Source of the DNA: Bacteroides ndongoniae
Lineage (GTDB): Bacteria; Bacteroidota; Bacteroidia; Bacteroidales; Bacteroidaceae
Assembly: GCF_900108345.1 (NCBI RefSeq)
Contig: NZ_FNVV01000012.1
Coordinates: 816,978 to 880,977, forward strand
Reading direction: 5' to 3'
DNA: 64,000 bases
Shown: positions 41,149 to 50,149 of the stretch, in pieces
How positions within the stretch are numbered: the first letter of the stretch is position 1
How the letters are laid out: every line of letters starts with the position of its first letter
Notes under the pieces: generated by a model
What the model was told of the DNA's origin: nothing
The model's database searches: none
Seen by the model: the letters and a program-made list of their open reading frames with translations, nothing else
Position numbers and translations under genes: made by a program

Positions 41149-43683
41149 ATGAAGAAACGAAATCTTTACTGCTTATGCGCGGCATTTCTGGTGGGCCTGA
41201 GCGCTTGCGAATCACAAGAGCCGGAAATGACCCTGAATGTAGATTTGGCTTCGCACGAAGCGGATGTTCCATCCTCTATGTATGGTATCTTTTTCGAGGA
41301 AATCAACCATGCGGGCGACGGAGGACTTTACGGTGAAATGCTGATGAACCGTAGTTTCGAAGAAAGAGTGTTGCCCGAAGGTTATACGGTAGAAAATGGT
41401 GAACTGGTACCTCCGCAGGTTATTAATCATATGGTGGGAAAACCTACAGTAGGACGTTTCAAATGGGGAACCGATCCTTATCCCGGCTGGGAACTGGTGC
41501 AGAAAGATGCTGCCGGTGCAACAGCTGCACTGGTGACGGAACAGCCCAACTTCAAGACAGCTCCTACTTCGATGAAGGTCGAGGTGGCCAAGCTGGGCGA
41601 GGGTGTTTCGCTGGTCAACAAAGGATATTGGGGCATTGCCTTACAGAAGGACGCATCTTATAAGTTGCGTATGTTTGTCCGTAACACAAAGAGCAACGGT
41701 GAGCTGAAAGTACGTCTGTTGGGTAAGGACGACCGCGAACTGGGTCAGGCAAGTTTTACCCTTACTCCGGGAACATGGCAGGAGTACAAAGCTACGATCG
41801 AAGCTTCGGACACAACCTCTGTAGGACGTCTGTCTATCGATTTGCCTGCTGAAGATACTTATTACTTCGACTATGTATCCCTCTTCCCCGAAGATACTTA
41901 TAAAGGACGCGAGAACGGAATGCGTAAGGACGTGGCACAGATGCTCGAAGGTCTTCGTCCCGCTTTCATTCGCTGGCCGGGAGGATGTATCGTCGAGGGT
42001 ATTACGCTGGTCAACCGTGTGGAATGGAAGAAGACGCTGGGCGATCCGGCAGCCCGTTCGGGACAATATGATACGTGGGGATACCGCAACACATACGGTT
42101 TTGGTTATAAAGAGTTCCTGGATTTCTGCGAGGATATCGGTGCCAAAGGTATGTATGTGTGCAACGTGGGTATAGCCTGTCAGGCACGTACCGGCGAAGC
42201 TTGCTCTGATAAAGAAGCCGAGGCTTATCTGGAAGATGCATTGGATGCGATCGAATATGCCATCGGTGACACTGATACGGAATGGGGTGCTGTCCGTGCC
42301 AAGGAAGGACATCCGGCACCTTATCCTCTGGCTTATGTCGAGATTGGTAACGAGAATTCGGGACCGGTATACGACCGTCGTTTCAACATGTTCTACGATG
42401 CCATCAAAGCTAAATATCCGCAGCTGACATTGATTTCCAATCATGGTATCGGCGGTATCGGCGAAGCTCGTAAGACGGACATGGTAGACCCGCACTGGTA
42501 TGTAGAACCGGAGTATTTCTTCAAGAATGCCAATATCTTCGACAACCATGAAAGAGGTAAGTATGCGGTATATGTAGGTGAATATGCTTGTAACCAAGGT
42601 GTAGGAGGAGGCAATATGCTTGCTGCATTGAGCGAGGCTGCTTTCATCACAGGTATGGAGCGCAACAGCGATCTGGTGACAATGGCTTCTTATGCTCCGC
42701 TGCTTGAGAACCGGAATGACCGCGGTTGGCCAACCAACCTGATCTGGATGTCAAACAATCAGGTCGTAGGACGTTCTTCGTATTATGTTCAGAAACTGTT
42801 TGTCGAGAATAAGCCTACCTACAACTTGAAGGTTGAAGGTACAGTCGAACCCGAAGCACTGGAGCCCTTTATCGACTACGAAGGCTATGTGGGTATGGGA
42901 ACCTGGAGCACACAGACTCAGTTCCGCAACCTGAAAGTGACCGATGCTGCTGGCAAGATCTTGGCAGCTGACATGACAGACGACTCTCAATGGGAAGTGA
43001 AGCATGGAACCTGGAAACAGGAAAACGGAGTCTATACTCAGACAAGTGGCGAAAACCGTACGGCTTTGCTCTGGAAAACGGGTAAGGTGAACAAGGGTAG
43101 CGTAATCGAGTTTGAAGTAAACAAACTGAGCGGTAACGAAGGCTTCCTGTTCTATTTCGGCTTGCAAGACCTCAGTCTGCGCAGAGGCTATATGCTGAAT
43201 GTGGGAGGTTGGAACAATTCATGTTCTGTCATCGAAACAGTACACGACAACAATTCTTCTACATTGTCGGAGAAGGTAACAGACAAACTGGACGAAAACA
43301 ACTGGCATAAGGTACGTATTGTCATTACAGAAAATGGTGCAGACTATTACATGGATGGCAGACAGGTTCTGACTCACCAGAACGAGCCTTTGAAACGTAA
43401 GTTCTACATTGCCGGATATGATGAAAATGCAGGCGAAGTGATTATGAAAGTTGTGAATGCTTCCGATAATCCGTGTCTTACCCAGATCAATCTGGCAGGC
43501 GGCGAAGTGGAAAAGAACGGCCGTGTGGTTACGCTGAGTGCTGCTTCCAAATTGGAAGAAAACTCATTCGAAGAACCGTTTAAGATTACACCGGAAGAAA
43601 CTACATACAACAAGTTCTCAACTTCATTTAAGTATGAGTTTAAGCCGAATTCGGTAACTGTACTGAGAATGAAGAAAAAATAA
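41149..43683 (+). CDS. GH51 alpha-L-arabinofuranosidase lipoprotein
   Basis: An 844-residue surface or periplasmic enzyme. The start at 41149 gives a lipoprotein signal with Cys20 (GLSAC). Residues of about 120-260 form a carbohydrate-binding-like sandwich inserted before the TIM barrel. The GH51 acid/base is Glu402 in VEIGNENSG and the nucleophile Glu478 in YVGEYACN. The C-terminal part (about 600-760) looks like a LamG/DUF1080-type sandwich (GFLFYFGLQDLSLRRGYML), then a short beta domain. It removes alpha-L-arabinofuranose side groups, complementing the beta-specific enzyme upstream. Confidence 0.94.
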   Translation: MKKRNLYCLCAAFLVGLSACESQEPEMTLNVDLASHEADVPSSMYGIFFEEINHAGDGGLYGEMLMNRSFEERVLPEGYTVENGELVPPQVINHMVGKPTVGRFKWGTDPYPGWELVQKDAAGATAALVTEQPNFKTAPTSMKVEVAKLGEGVSLVNKGYWGIALQKDASYKLRMFVRNTKSNGELKVRLLGKDDRELGQASFTLTPGTWQEYKATIEASDTTSVGRLSIDLPAEDTYYFDYVSLFPEDTYKGRENGMRKDVAQMLEGLRPAFIRWPGGCIVEGITLVNRVEWKKTLGDPAARSGQYDTWGYRNTYGFGYKEFLDFCEDIGAKGMYVCNVGIACQARTGEACSDKEAEAYLEDALDAIEYAIGDTDTEWGAVRAKEGHPAPYPLAYVEIGNENSGPVYDRRFNMFYDAIKAKYPQLTLISNHGIGGIGEARKTDMVDPHWYVEPEYFFKNANIFDNHERGKYAVYVGEYACNQGVGGGNMLAALSEAAFITGMERNSDLVTMASYAPLLENRNDRGWPTNLIWMSNNQVVGRSSYYVQKLFVENKPTYNLKVEGTVEPEALEPFIDYEGYVGMGTWSTQTQFRNLKVTDAAGKILAADMTDDSQWEVKHGTWKQENGVYTQTSGENRTALLWKTGKVNKGSVIEFEVNKLSGNEGFLFYFGLQDLSLRRGYMLNVGGWNNSCSVIETVHDNNSSTLSEKVTDKLDENNWHKVRIVITENGADYYMDGRQVLTHQNEPLKRKFYIAGYDENAGEVIMKVVNASDNPCLTQINLAGGEVEKNGRVVTLSAASKLEENSFEEPFKITPEETTYNKFSTSFKYEFKPNSVTVLRMKKK

Positions 43684-43700
43684 TAGCAGGATTTGAAGAG

Positions 43701-43729
43701 GAATGTACCGGAACTGTTCCGGTACATTC
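43701..43729. terminator. Strong hairpin after the GH51 gene
   Basis: GAATGTACCGGAAC and GTTCCGGTACATTC (43701-43714/43716-43729) are perfect inverted copies around one base. There is no T run, so termination is only presumed. Confidence 0.5.
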
Positions 43730-43911
43730 TCCCTCCAATAAAAGTCTATGCTGTGATTCCTAAACTTGATTATAAATAATGTAAATCAGAGGTAGGAAGC
43801 CCGTCGGAATGTGTTGGTTGGCTTCATGTGCCGCATTCTTGATGGCTGTTGTGACGGACAATACTTCTTCAGGCTTCTTTAACTTCTGATTGGCAAACAG
43901 AACCGCTACTT

Positions 43912-45410
43912 ATGAAAAGGTTGTTGACTTTGTTATGTCTGTGCATTGGTTGTCTGCATCTTGCTGCTGGTGTGCTTCCCCGCTCGGAATATCCTCGTCC
44001 TCAGTTTGTAAGAAACGATTGGGTGAACCTGAATGGAGAGTGGAGCTACGAATTCGATTTCGGAAAATCGGGTACCCATCGCAATCTGCAGAATAGCAAT
44101 TGCTTGAAGGACCGTATACAAGTGCCCTTCTGCCCGGAAAGCAAGCTTTCGGGAGTGGAATATACCGACTTCATCAATTGCATGTGGTACCAGCGCATGA
44201 TTGATATACCCGAAAACTGGACGGGCAAAAACATTTATCTGCATTTTGGTGCCGTAGACTATTATGCGGAGATTTATCTTGATGGAAACTTTGTGCAGCG
44301 TCATTATGGAGGCTCTTCTTCGTTTTCGGTCGATATAACCCGTCAGGTGAAAGCAGGCATGCGTCATAATCTGGTTGTCCGTGTAACCGATGATTTGCGT
44401 TCCGGAAAACAGACCGGAGGCAAACAGTCGCCGACATTTTATTCCAACGGCTGTCTCTATACGCGTGTAACGGGCATTTGGCAGACTGTATGGATGGAAG
44501 CGGTGGACAGAAAAGACTTGAAGTCGGCTGTTTTGCGTCCGGATATCGATCAGGAACAGCTGTTTGTTTCGCCGGAGTTCTTTCAGGAATCCGATAATGA
44601 GATTGAAGTTATTCTGAAGGAAGGCGAGAAAACAATAGCCAGCCGGAAAGCATCGTGTGTCAACGGAACCATGTTGGTACTCCCGGTCAGGAAGATGAAG
44701 CTCTGGTCTCCGGAAAATCCTTTCTTGTACGATATAGTCTATCGGATAAAGGACAAACAGGGAAACTTGCTGGATGAGGTGACCTCGTATGTGGGGATGC
44801 GTAAAATTCATACTGCTGATGGAAAGTTCTACTTGAATAATCAGCCCTACTTCCTGCGTTTGGTTTTAGATCAGGGATATTATCCGGACGGCATCTGGAC
44901 GGCTCCGTCGGATGAGGCTTTACGAAAGGATATCCAGCTGGGCAAGGATGCCGGCTTCAATGGTGCCCGTTTGCATCAGAAAGTATTTGAGGAACGGTAT
45001 CATTATTGGGCCGACAAATTGGGGTACCTCACATGGAGCGAAAGTGCAAGTTGGGCGATGAATCATGATGATGAACTGGCTGCACGCAATTTCATTGCAG
45101 AATGGACCGAAGTGGTGATACGCGACCGCAACCATCCTTCTATCGTAACGGTTGGATGAAACCGGAAGAAAATGGCACTTCATGGGGATACGGCTCAGTT
45201 CCGGAAGCTATGGAAGATTTCTACAAACGTTTGGAAGGATTGGTACAGGCTATGGGCAGTTCCAATATTGTTGTCGGCTTTTGCTATACGCAACTGACGG
45301 ATGTAGAGCAGGAGAAAAACGGCATTTATTATTACGACCGTACTCCCAAATTCGACATGAACCGTATTAAGGCTATTTTTCAGTCGTTTGACTATTCACA
45401 AAAGAAATGA
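43912..45410 (+). pseudogene. GH2-family glycoside hydrolase, disrupted by internal deletion and frameshift
   Basis: The first 413 or so codons encode a signal peptide (LLTLLCLCIGCLHLAAG) and the GH2 sugar-binding, Ig-like and first barrel parts, up to RDRNHPSIVT. There the frame ends (TGA at 45157). The typical GH2 C-terminal end (NGTSWGYG, then GFCYTQLTDVEQEKNGIYYYDR) continues in another frame from about 45150 to the stop at 45408. The part that should lie between, with the acid/base Asn-Glu and the nucleophile Glu, is absent. The loss is out of frame and removes the active site, so the gene is dead. Confidence 0.85.
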
Positions 45411-45778
45411 TTCTTAAGGCTAGTGAATTTCGGATTACTGCGTGTCGGAAATAAACAAGTTGGCGAAGGTTATTCTCACAGTTATGAGAATACCATTCTT
45501 ATAGTTATGAGAATACCATTCTTATAGTTATGAGAAAAGTATTCTCATAGTTGTGAGAAAACCATTCTCATAGTTACGAGAATACTATTCTTTAGTTTGA
45601 AGAATCAAGTTACGTAAGTTAACTCCATTGATTACTCAAAAGGATTTGGCTTTTGAAATTTGAGTGAAGGTAAAAGATGATCGGGATAAGAAGGTAACAA
45701 AAAGGTAAAAAGATGTTTTTAGGATACAATGTTTTTTTTGAATAGTAATTGTTTAATAAAACTTTAATACTAATAATT
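45411..45778. other. 368-base intergenic region before the mannoside locus
   Basis: It holds the 23-bp palindrome array (45472-45609) and then about 165 A/T-rich bases leading to the IPT/NHL gene, with runs of T near 45730. I see no clean TAnnTTTG promoter here. Confidence 0.6.
45472..45609. repeat. Six tandem 23-bp palindromic units
   Basis: Units begin at 45472, 45495, 45518, 45541, 45564 and 45587 at an exact 23-base period. Each contains an imperfect palindrome of the kind TTCTCATAGTTATGAGAA; the last is degenerate. There are no unique spacers. Confidence 0.92.
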
Positions 45779-47065
45779 ATGAAAGGAATGAGATCTTTAG
45801 GATTTGCAGTAGTTGCTGTAGGTTTATTGGCAGCTGCTTGCAATGATTCGGAGTCGTACAGTGCTCCGGCAGGAACTCCGTATGATCCTTCCAAGCCGGT
45901 TGAATTTTATACGTTTGAACCGGATTCGGGAGGTATGCGTACAAAGTGTATCATCAAAGGTTCTAATTTTGGAACTGATATTGAAAACATCAAGGTTCTC
46001 TTTGATAAGACACGGGAAGCTCGTGTTATATCATCCAGTGGGGATATGATTTACTGTCTGGTACCGAAACAACCGGCAGGGAATAACAGTGTCAGTGTCG
46101 TTATTGGTGAGGATACTGTTACTTGTGCGGATAAGACCTTTGGCTATTCAGTGAAAGAGTCTGTGACTACAGTTGTGGGAAAAAGTGATGTTGCTGGTGA
46201 TAATGATGGTACATTAACAGGAGCTCGTTTCAGATGGACCTGTGGTCTGGGAATGGTTACAGGCAATAACCTTTTAATCAGCGAACGTTTTGACTGGAGA
46301 ATACGTATGGCTGCTTTAAATGATAATACAGTAATTACGTTAGTAACTGGTTTACAGGCAGGTAAACCAGCTGTTACCAAAGATCGAAAAACCGCATATT
46401 TTATTCGTTACGGTACTCCTCATACTCTGTATAAATTTGAACAAGATAACTTGTGGTTGCCGCGTGTAATAGCAGAAGATATCCCAGGCTTCCCTGGAAC
46501 TATACAATGTGCTTGTTTTGGACCAGATGAAGAATGGCTCTATTTTAGAGATAACGGTGGAAAATTTGGACGTGTCAATATAGAAGACCCTGGTCTTGTT
46601 GAGTTGCTGAATGAAAATTGTGGTTCAACGATTAATGCAACAGATAATCATCTGGTATGGCATCCGCAAATGAATTGTTTTTTGATGTCTGAAGAATTTG
46701 CTCATGGTATCTATAAAATAAGTTTAGATGGAAAAACGGTTGAAGAATATGTTGGGTTTAAAGGAGTAGGCGGACAAGATGGTTATTTGGATGAAGCACA
46801 AATGACTTCGCCGATGGGTATGTCTGTCGATCGTGATGGAAATATTTATGTGGCTCAGGTTCAGTGTCATACAATAAGAAAGATCGCATATCCGTCAGGA
46901 CTTGTTTCTACGATAGCTGGTGCATATGGAGCTCCTGGAACTACCGATGGCGTTCCATATTTATCTCGATTTAATGGACCTTGGGATATTGTAATGGATG
47001 AGGAAGAGAATTTTTACATTACACAATTCTGGGGAGTAAGTGTTCGTAAATTAGCAATAGAATAA
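45779..47065 (+). CDS. IPT/TIG- and NHL-repeat lipoprotein of the GH92 locus
   Basis: A 428-residue surface lipoprotein (Cys21 in LLAAAC). Residues of about 40-125 form an IPT/TIG Ig-like domain (FYTFEPDSGGMRTKCIIKGSNFG). The remainder is an NHL-type beta-propeller (GVGGQDGYLDEAQMTSPMGMSVDRDGNIYVAQ and similar blades). Proteins of this plan are common as the first gene of Bacteroidota utilisation loci and are thought to bind glycan at the cell surface. The SusC-type gene begins six bases downstream. The stretch is A+T-rich compared with the downstream GH92 gene. Confidence 0.87.
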   Translation: MKGMRSLGFAVVAVGLLAAACNDSESYSAPAGTPYDPSKPVEFYTFEPDSGGMRTKCIIKGSNFGTDIENIKVLFDKTREARVISSSGDMIYCLVPKQPAGNNSVSVVIGEDTVTCADKTFGYSVKESVTTVVGKSDVAGDNDGTLTGARFRWTCGLGMVTGNNLLISERFDWRIRMAALNDNTVITLVTGLQAGKPAVTKDRKTAYFIRYGTPHTLYKFEQDNLWLPRVIAEDIPGFPGTIQCACFGPDEEWLYFRDNGGKFGRVNIEDPGLVELLNENCGSTINATDNHLVWHPQMNCFLMSEEFAHGIYKISLDGKTVEEYVGFKGVGGQDGYLDEAQMTSPMGMSVDRDGNIYVAQVQCHTIRKIAYPSGLVSTIAGAYGAPGTTDGVPYLSRFNGPWDIVMDEEENFYITQFWGVSVRKLAIE

Positions 47066-47070
47066 GAGAT

Positions 47071-50000
47071 ATGAGAAACACATTTATAATATTTATATTG
47101 TTGCTGTTGTGTGGCCAGGTATCATACGCGCAGCAGGGCTATATGGTAGCCGGAACTGTCATGGACGAAAAAGGTGAAACCATGATAGGAGTTTCAGTGG
47201 TGGTAAAGAATAATCCGTCAAAAGGCGTTGTGACTGACTTGGATGGACGTTTTCGTATTTCCGGGCTTAATAAGAATGATATACTTCAGTTCTCTTTTAT
47301 AGGTTATAAGACGGAAGAGTACAAGGTTACCAACTCGAAAGAACGGGTTAAGATTGTTTTGAAAGAGGATGTTGGAACCTTGGATGAAGTGGTTGTTGTA
47401 GGACGTTCTACAGCTCGTAAAGTGAGTGTGGTAGGAGCTGTAACGAATATAGCTCCGGCGGAATTGGATGTTCCGGCAACTTCTGTAACCAATATGTTGG
47501 GAGGTCGTGTTCCGGGTATTATTGCTGTAACGCGTAGTGGTGAACCGGGAAAAGACTTTTCAGAATTCTGGGTCAGAGGTATCAGTACATTTGGTGCCAA
47601 TCAGGGTGCATTGGTGCTGATTGATGGTGTAGAAGGAAATCTGAATGACTTGGATCCTGCCGATATCGAAAGTTTCACCGTTTTGAAGGATGCCTCGGCA
47701 ACAGCAGTTTATGGTGTGCGTGGTGCCAACGGTGTTGTGGTAGTGACAACTAATCGTGGTAAAGCCGGAAAACTGAAAATAGAATTTAAAACTAACGGAA
47801 CCATTTCGTATGCGGCACGAATGCCGGAATATGTAGATGCATCTACTTATGCTGCTTTGGCTAACGAAGCTCGTCTTTCACGAGGATTGAAACCTCGTTA
47901 TACCGATGTTGAACTGGATTTGTTCAAGAGTGGTCTGGATCCGGATCTTTATCCGAATGTAAATTGGAGAGATGTTATCCTGAAAGATCATACATTTAGT
48001 AATCAGCACTATCTGAGTGCGAGCGGTGGTGGTGAAGCTGCCCGTTACTTCTTGAGTATTGGTATTCAGAATAAAGATGCTATTTTCAATCAGGATAAGT
48101 CGGCTAACAAACACGATACAAATGTAAAATATCGGAAATATTCTTTCCGTGCTAATATCGATGCCAATCTGACAAAGACTACCGTACTTTCTTTGGGGTT
48201 GGACCAGGTATTTACCATGCAGAATATGCCCGGTTACGGTGATAGTGACAATAATGATGCTCTTTGGACAGCACAGGCCAACCTGACGCCGGTAACAGTT
48301 CCTGTAAGGTATTCAGACGGTAAACTTTCTGCTTATGGAGCTAATGGTGATCAGGTATCTCCGTATGTTCAGTTGAATCATACAGGATATAAGGAACGCG
48401 ACCGTTCTACTTCGAAGATGAACCTGAATCTTCGTCAGGAGTTGGATATGATAACAAAGGGCTTGTCTGTCAGTGCATTGTTCTCGTTTACAGGTAACAG
48501 TTACCATAACATTTATCGTCTGAAAATGCCGGACCTGTATTATGCAACCGACCGCTCTTTCTATGATGGCACTCTGAATACAGAATTGACTGTTCCTAAG
48601 CAGGATGCTACTTATAGTCGTACAACAGGTGCTGACAAGAAGTTCTATTTTGAAACACGTGCCGACTACGAAAGAAAGTTTGGTGACCATCGGGTATCTG
48701 GATTGGTACACTATTATATGGAGACTTACAAGACATCGGATGCTGGGGATGCTATTTCTTCGATTCCGGTACGTTACCAGGCTCTTTCCGGTCGTGCTAC
48801 TTATTCTTATAAGGATACCTATCTTGTTGAAGCCAATATCGGTTATACGGGTTCTGAAAACTTCAAACCAGGAGAACAGTTCGGATTGTTCCCTGCAATA
48901 GCATTGGGATGGACTCCGACTCAATATGAATGGACCCAAGAGCACTTGCCGTTTATTAATTACCTGAAGTTCCGTGGTTCTATTGGTACTGTTGGTAACG
49001 ACCGTGTTGCCGGAAACCGCCGTTTCCCTTATTTGACTACTGTTGGAGGATTGAATAGTGCTTGGGGTACAGGTATTGGAGAAGCTCAGATGGGAGCAGA
49101 TAACTTACGTTGGGAAACAGCGAAAAAATACAATTTCGGTATTGATGCTCAGCTTTGGGACAATAAGATTGAATTGACTACCGATTTCTTTAAGGATATT
49201 CGTACTGGTATTTTCCAGGAGCGTGCTTCTATTCCAGAAGAAGCAGGATGGGTTTCATTGCCTTTCTCGAATGTTGGTTCAATGGAAAGTTCCGGTATCG
49301 ACGGTAATGTAAGTTTCAATCAGTCTTTTGGTAAAGACTTGCATCTGACTTTACGTGGAAACTATACTATTACAAGAAATGAAATCACGAATTGGGAACA
49401 GGCCAATATTCGTTATCCATATCAGGCCAATACGGGTTATCCGTATGGAGTATTGCGTGGATTGATCGCATTGGGATTGTTCGAAGATGAGGAAGATGTA
49501 GCCAGCAGCCCACGACAGACTTTTGAAAAGGAAGTGTTGCCGGGAGATATCAAGTACAAGGATGTAAACGGTGACGGATTGATTAACGATGATGACGTAG
49601 TTCCCTTGTCTTATGCAAATACACCTTTGATACAATACGGATTTGCAGCAGAACTTCGTTATAAGAACTGGACTTTCAGTGCATTCTTTGAGGGAACAGG
49701 CAAAGCTAACTTCTTCTATGGTGGTGCAGGTTTTTATCCGTTTGTCGGCGGAGAGACAGGTAATGTATTGTCAATTGTGGCCGATCAGAAGAACCGCTGG
49801 ACCAGTGCGGAAATTTCGGGTACAAAAGAAACAGAGAATCCGAATGCCCGCTTCCCACGTCTGTCTTATGGCAATAATGCCAACAATAACCGGGCTTCTA
49901 CGTTCTGGATGGCCGATGCAAGTTATCTGCGTTTGAAGAATGTAGAAATCTCATATCGTTGGACAAACGCTTGGTTGCGCAATAACATTGGTATGGAGAG

Positions 50001-50139
50001 TGCTACCATCAGCCTGATAGGTGATAATTTGGCTTGCTGGGACGATGTGAAGTTGTGGGATCCGGGACAGGCTTCCAGCAACGGTGCCGTATATCCGTTA
50101 CAACGCTCTTTTACATTGCAGTTGAATGTTAAATTTTAA
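47071..50139 (+). CDS. SusC/RagA family TonB-dependent outer membrane transporter
   Basis: A 1022-residue importer with a signal peptide ending at VSYAQQ. The carboxypeptidase-regulatory-like domain (MDEKGETMIGVSVVVKNN; about 25-105), the linker LDEVVVVGRSTARK, the plug (MLGGRVPGIIAVTRSGEPG) and the barrel ending in LQLNVKF are all present. It has no STN domain, so control by an anti-sigma factor is unlikely. It is placed between the IPT/NHL lipoprotein and the SusD partner with gaps of only 6 and 11 bases. The likely ligand is an alpha-mannoside, judged by the GH92 enzyme in the locus. Confidence 0.95.
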   Translation: MRNTFIIFILLLLCGQVSYAQQGYMVAGTVMDEKGETMIGVSVVVKNNPSKGVVTDLDGRFRISGLNKNDILQFSFIGYKTEEYKVTNSKERVKIVLKEDVGTLDEVVVVGRSTARKVSVVGAVTNIAPAELDVPATSVTNMLGGRVPGIIAVTRSGEPGKDFSEFWVRGISTFGANQGALVLIDGVEGNLNDLDPADIESFTVLKDASATAVYGVRGANGVVVVTTNRGKAGKLKIEFKTNGTISYAARMPEYVDASTYAALANEARLSRGLKPRYTDVELDLFKSGLDPDLYPNVNWRDVILKDHTFSNQHYLSASGGGEAARYFLSIGIQNKDAIFNQDKSANKHDTNVKYRKYSFRANIDANLTKTTVLSLGLDQVFTMQNMPGYGDSDNNDALWTAQANLTPVTVPVRYSDGKLSAYGANGDQVSPYVQLNHTGYKERDRSTSKMNLNLRQELDMITKGLSVSALFSFTGNSYHNIYRLKMPDLYYATDRSFYDGTLNTELTVPKQDATYSRTTGADKKFYFETRADYERKFGDHRVSGLVHYYMETYKTSDAGDAISSIPVRYQALSGRATYSYKDTYLVEANIGYTGSENFKPGEQFGLFPAIALGWTPTQYEWTQEHLPFINYLKFRGSIGTVGNDRVAGNRRFPYLTTVGGLNSAWGTGIGEAQMGADNLRWETAKKYNFGIDAQLWDNKIELTTDFFKDIRTGIFQERASIPEEAGWVSLPFSNVGSMESSGIDGNVSFNQSFGKDLHLTLRGNYTITRNEITNWEQANIRYPYQANTGYPYGVLRGLIALGLFEDEEDVASSPRQTFEKEVLPGDIKYKDVNGDGLINDDDVVPLSYANTPLIQYGFAAELRYKNWTFSAFFEGTGKANFFYGGAGFYPFVGGETGNVLSIVADQKNRWTSAEISGTKETENPNARFPRLSYGNNANNNRASTFWMADASYLRLKNVEISYRWTNAWLRNNIGMESATISLIGDNLACWDDVKLWDPGQASSNGAVYPLQRSFTLQLNVKF

Positions 50140-50149
50140 AAGGTAAGAA

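Noticed and set aside
45472..45609. Possible CRISPR array
   Set aside because: The units are contiguous palindromes without unique spacers and there are no cas genes.
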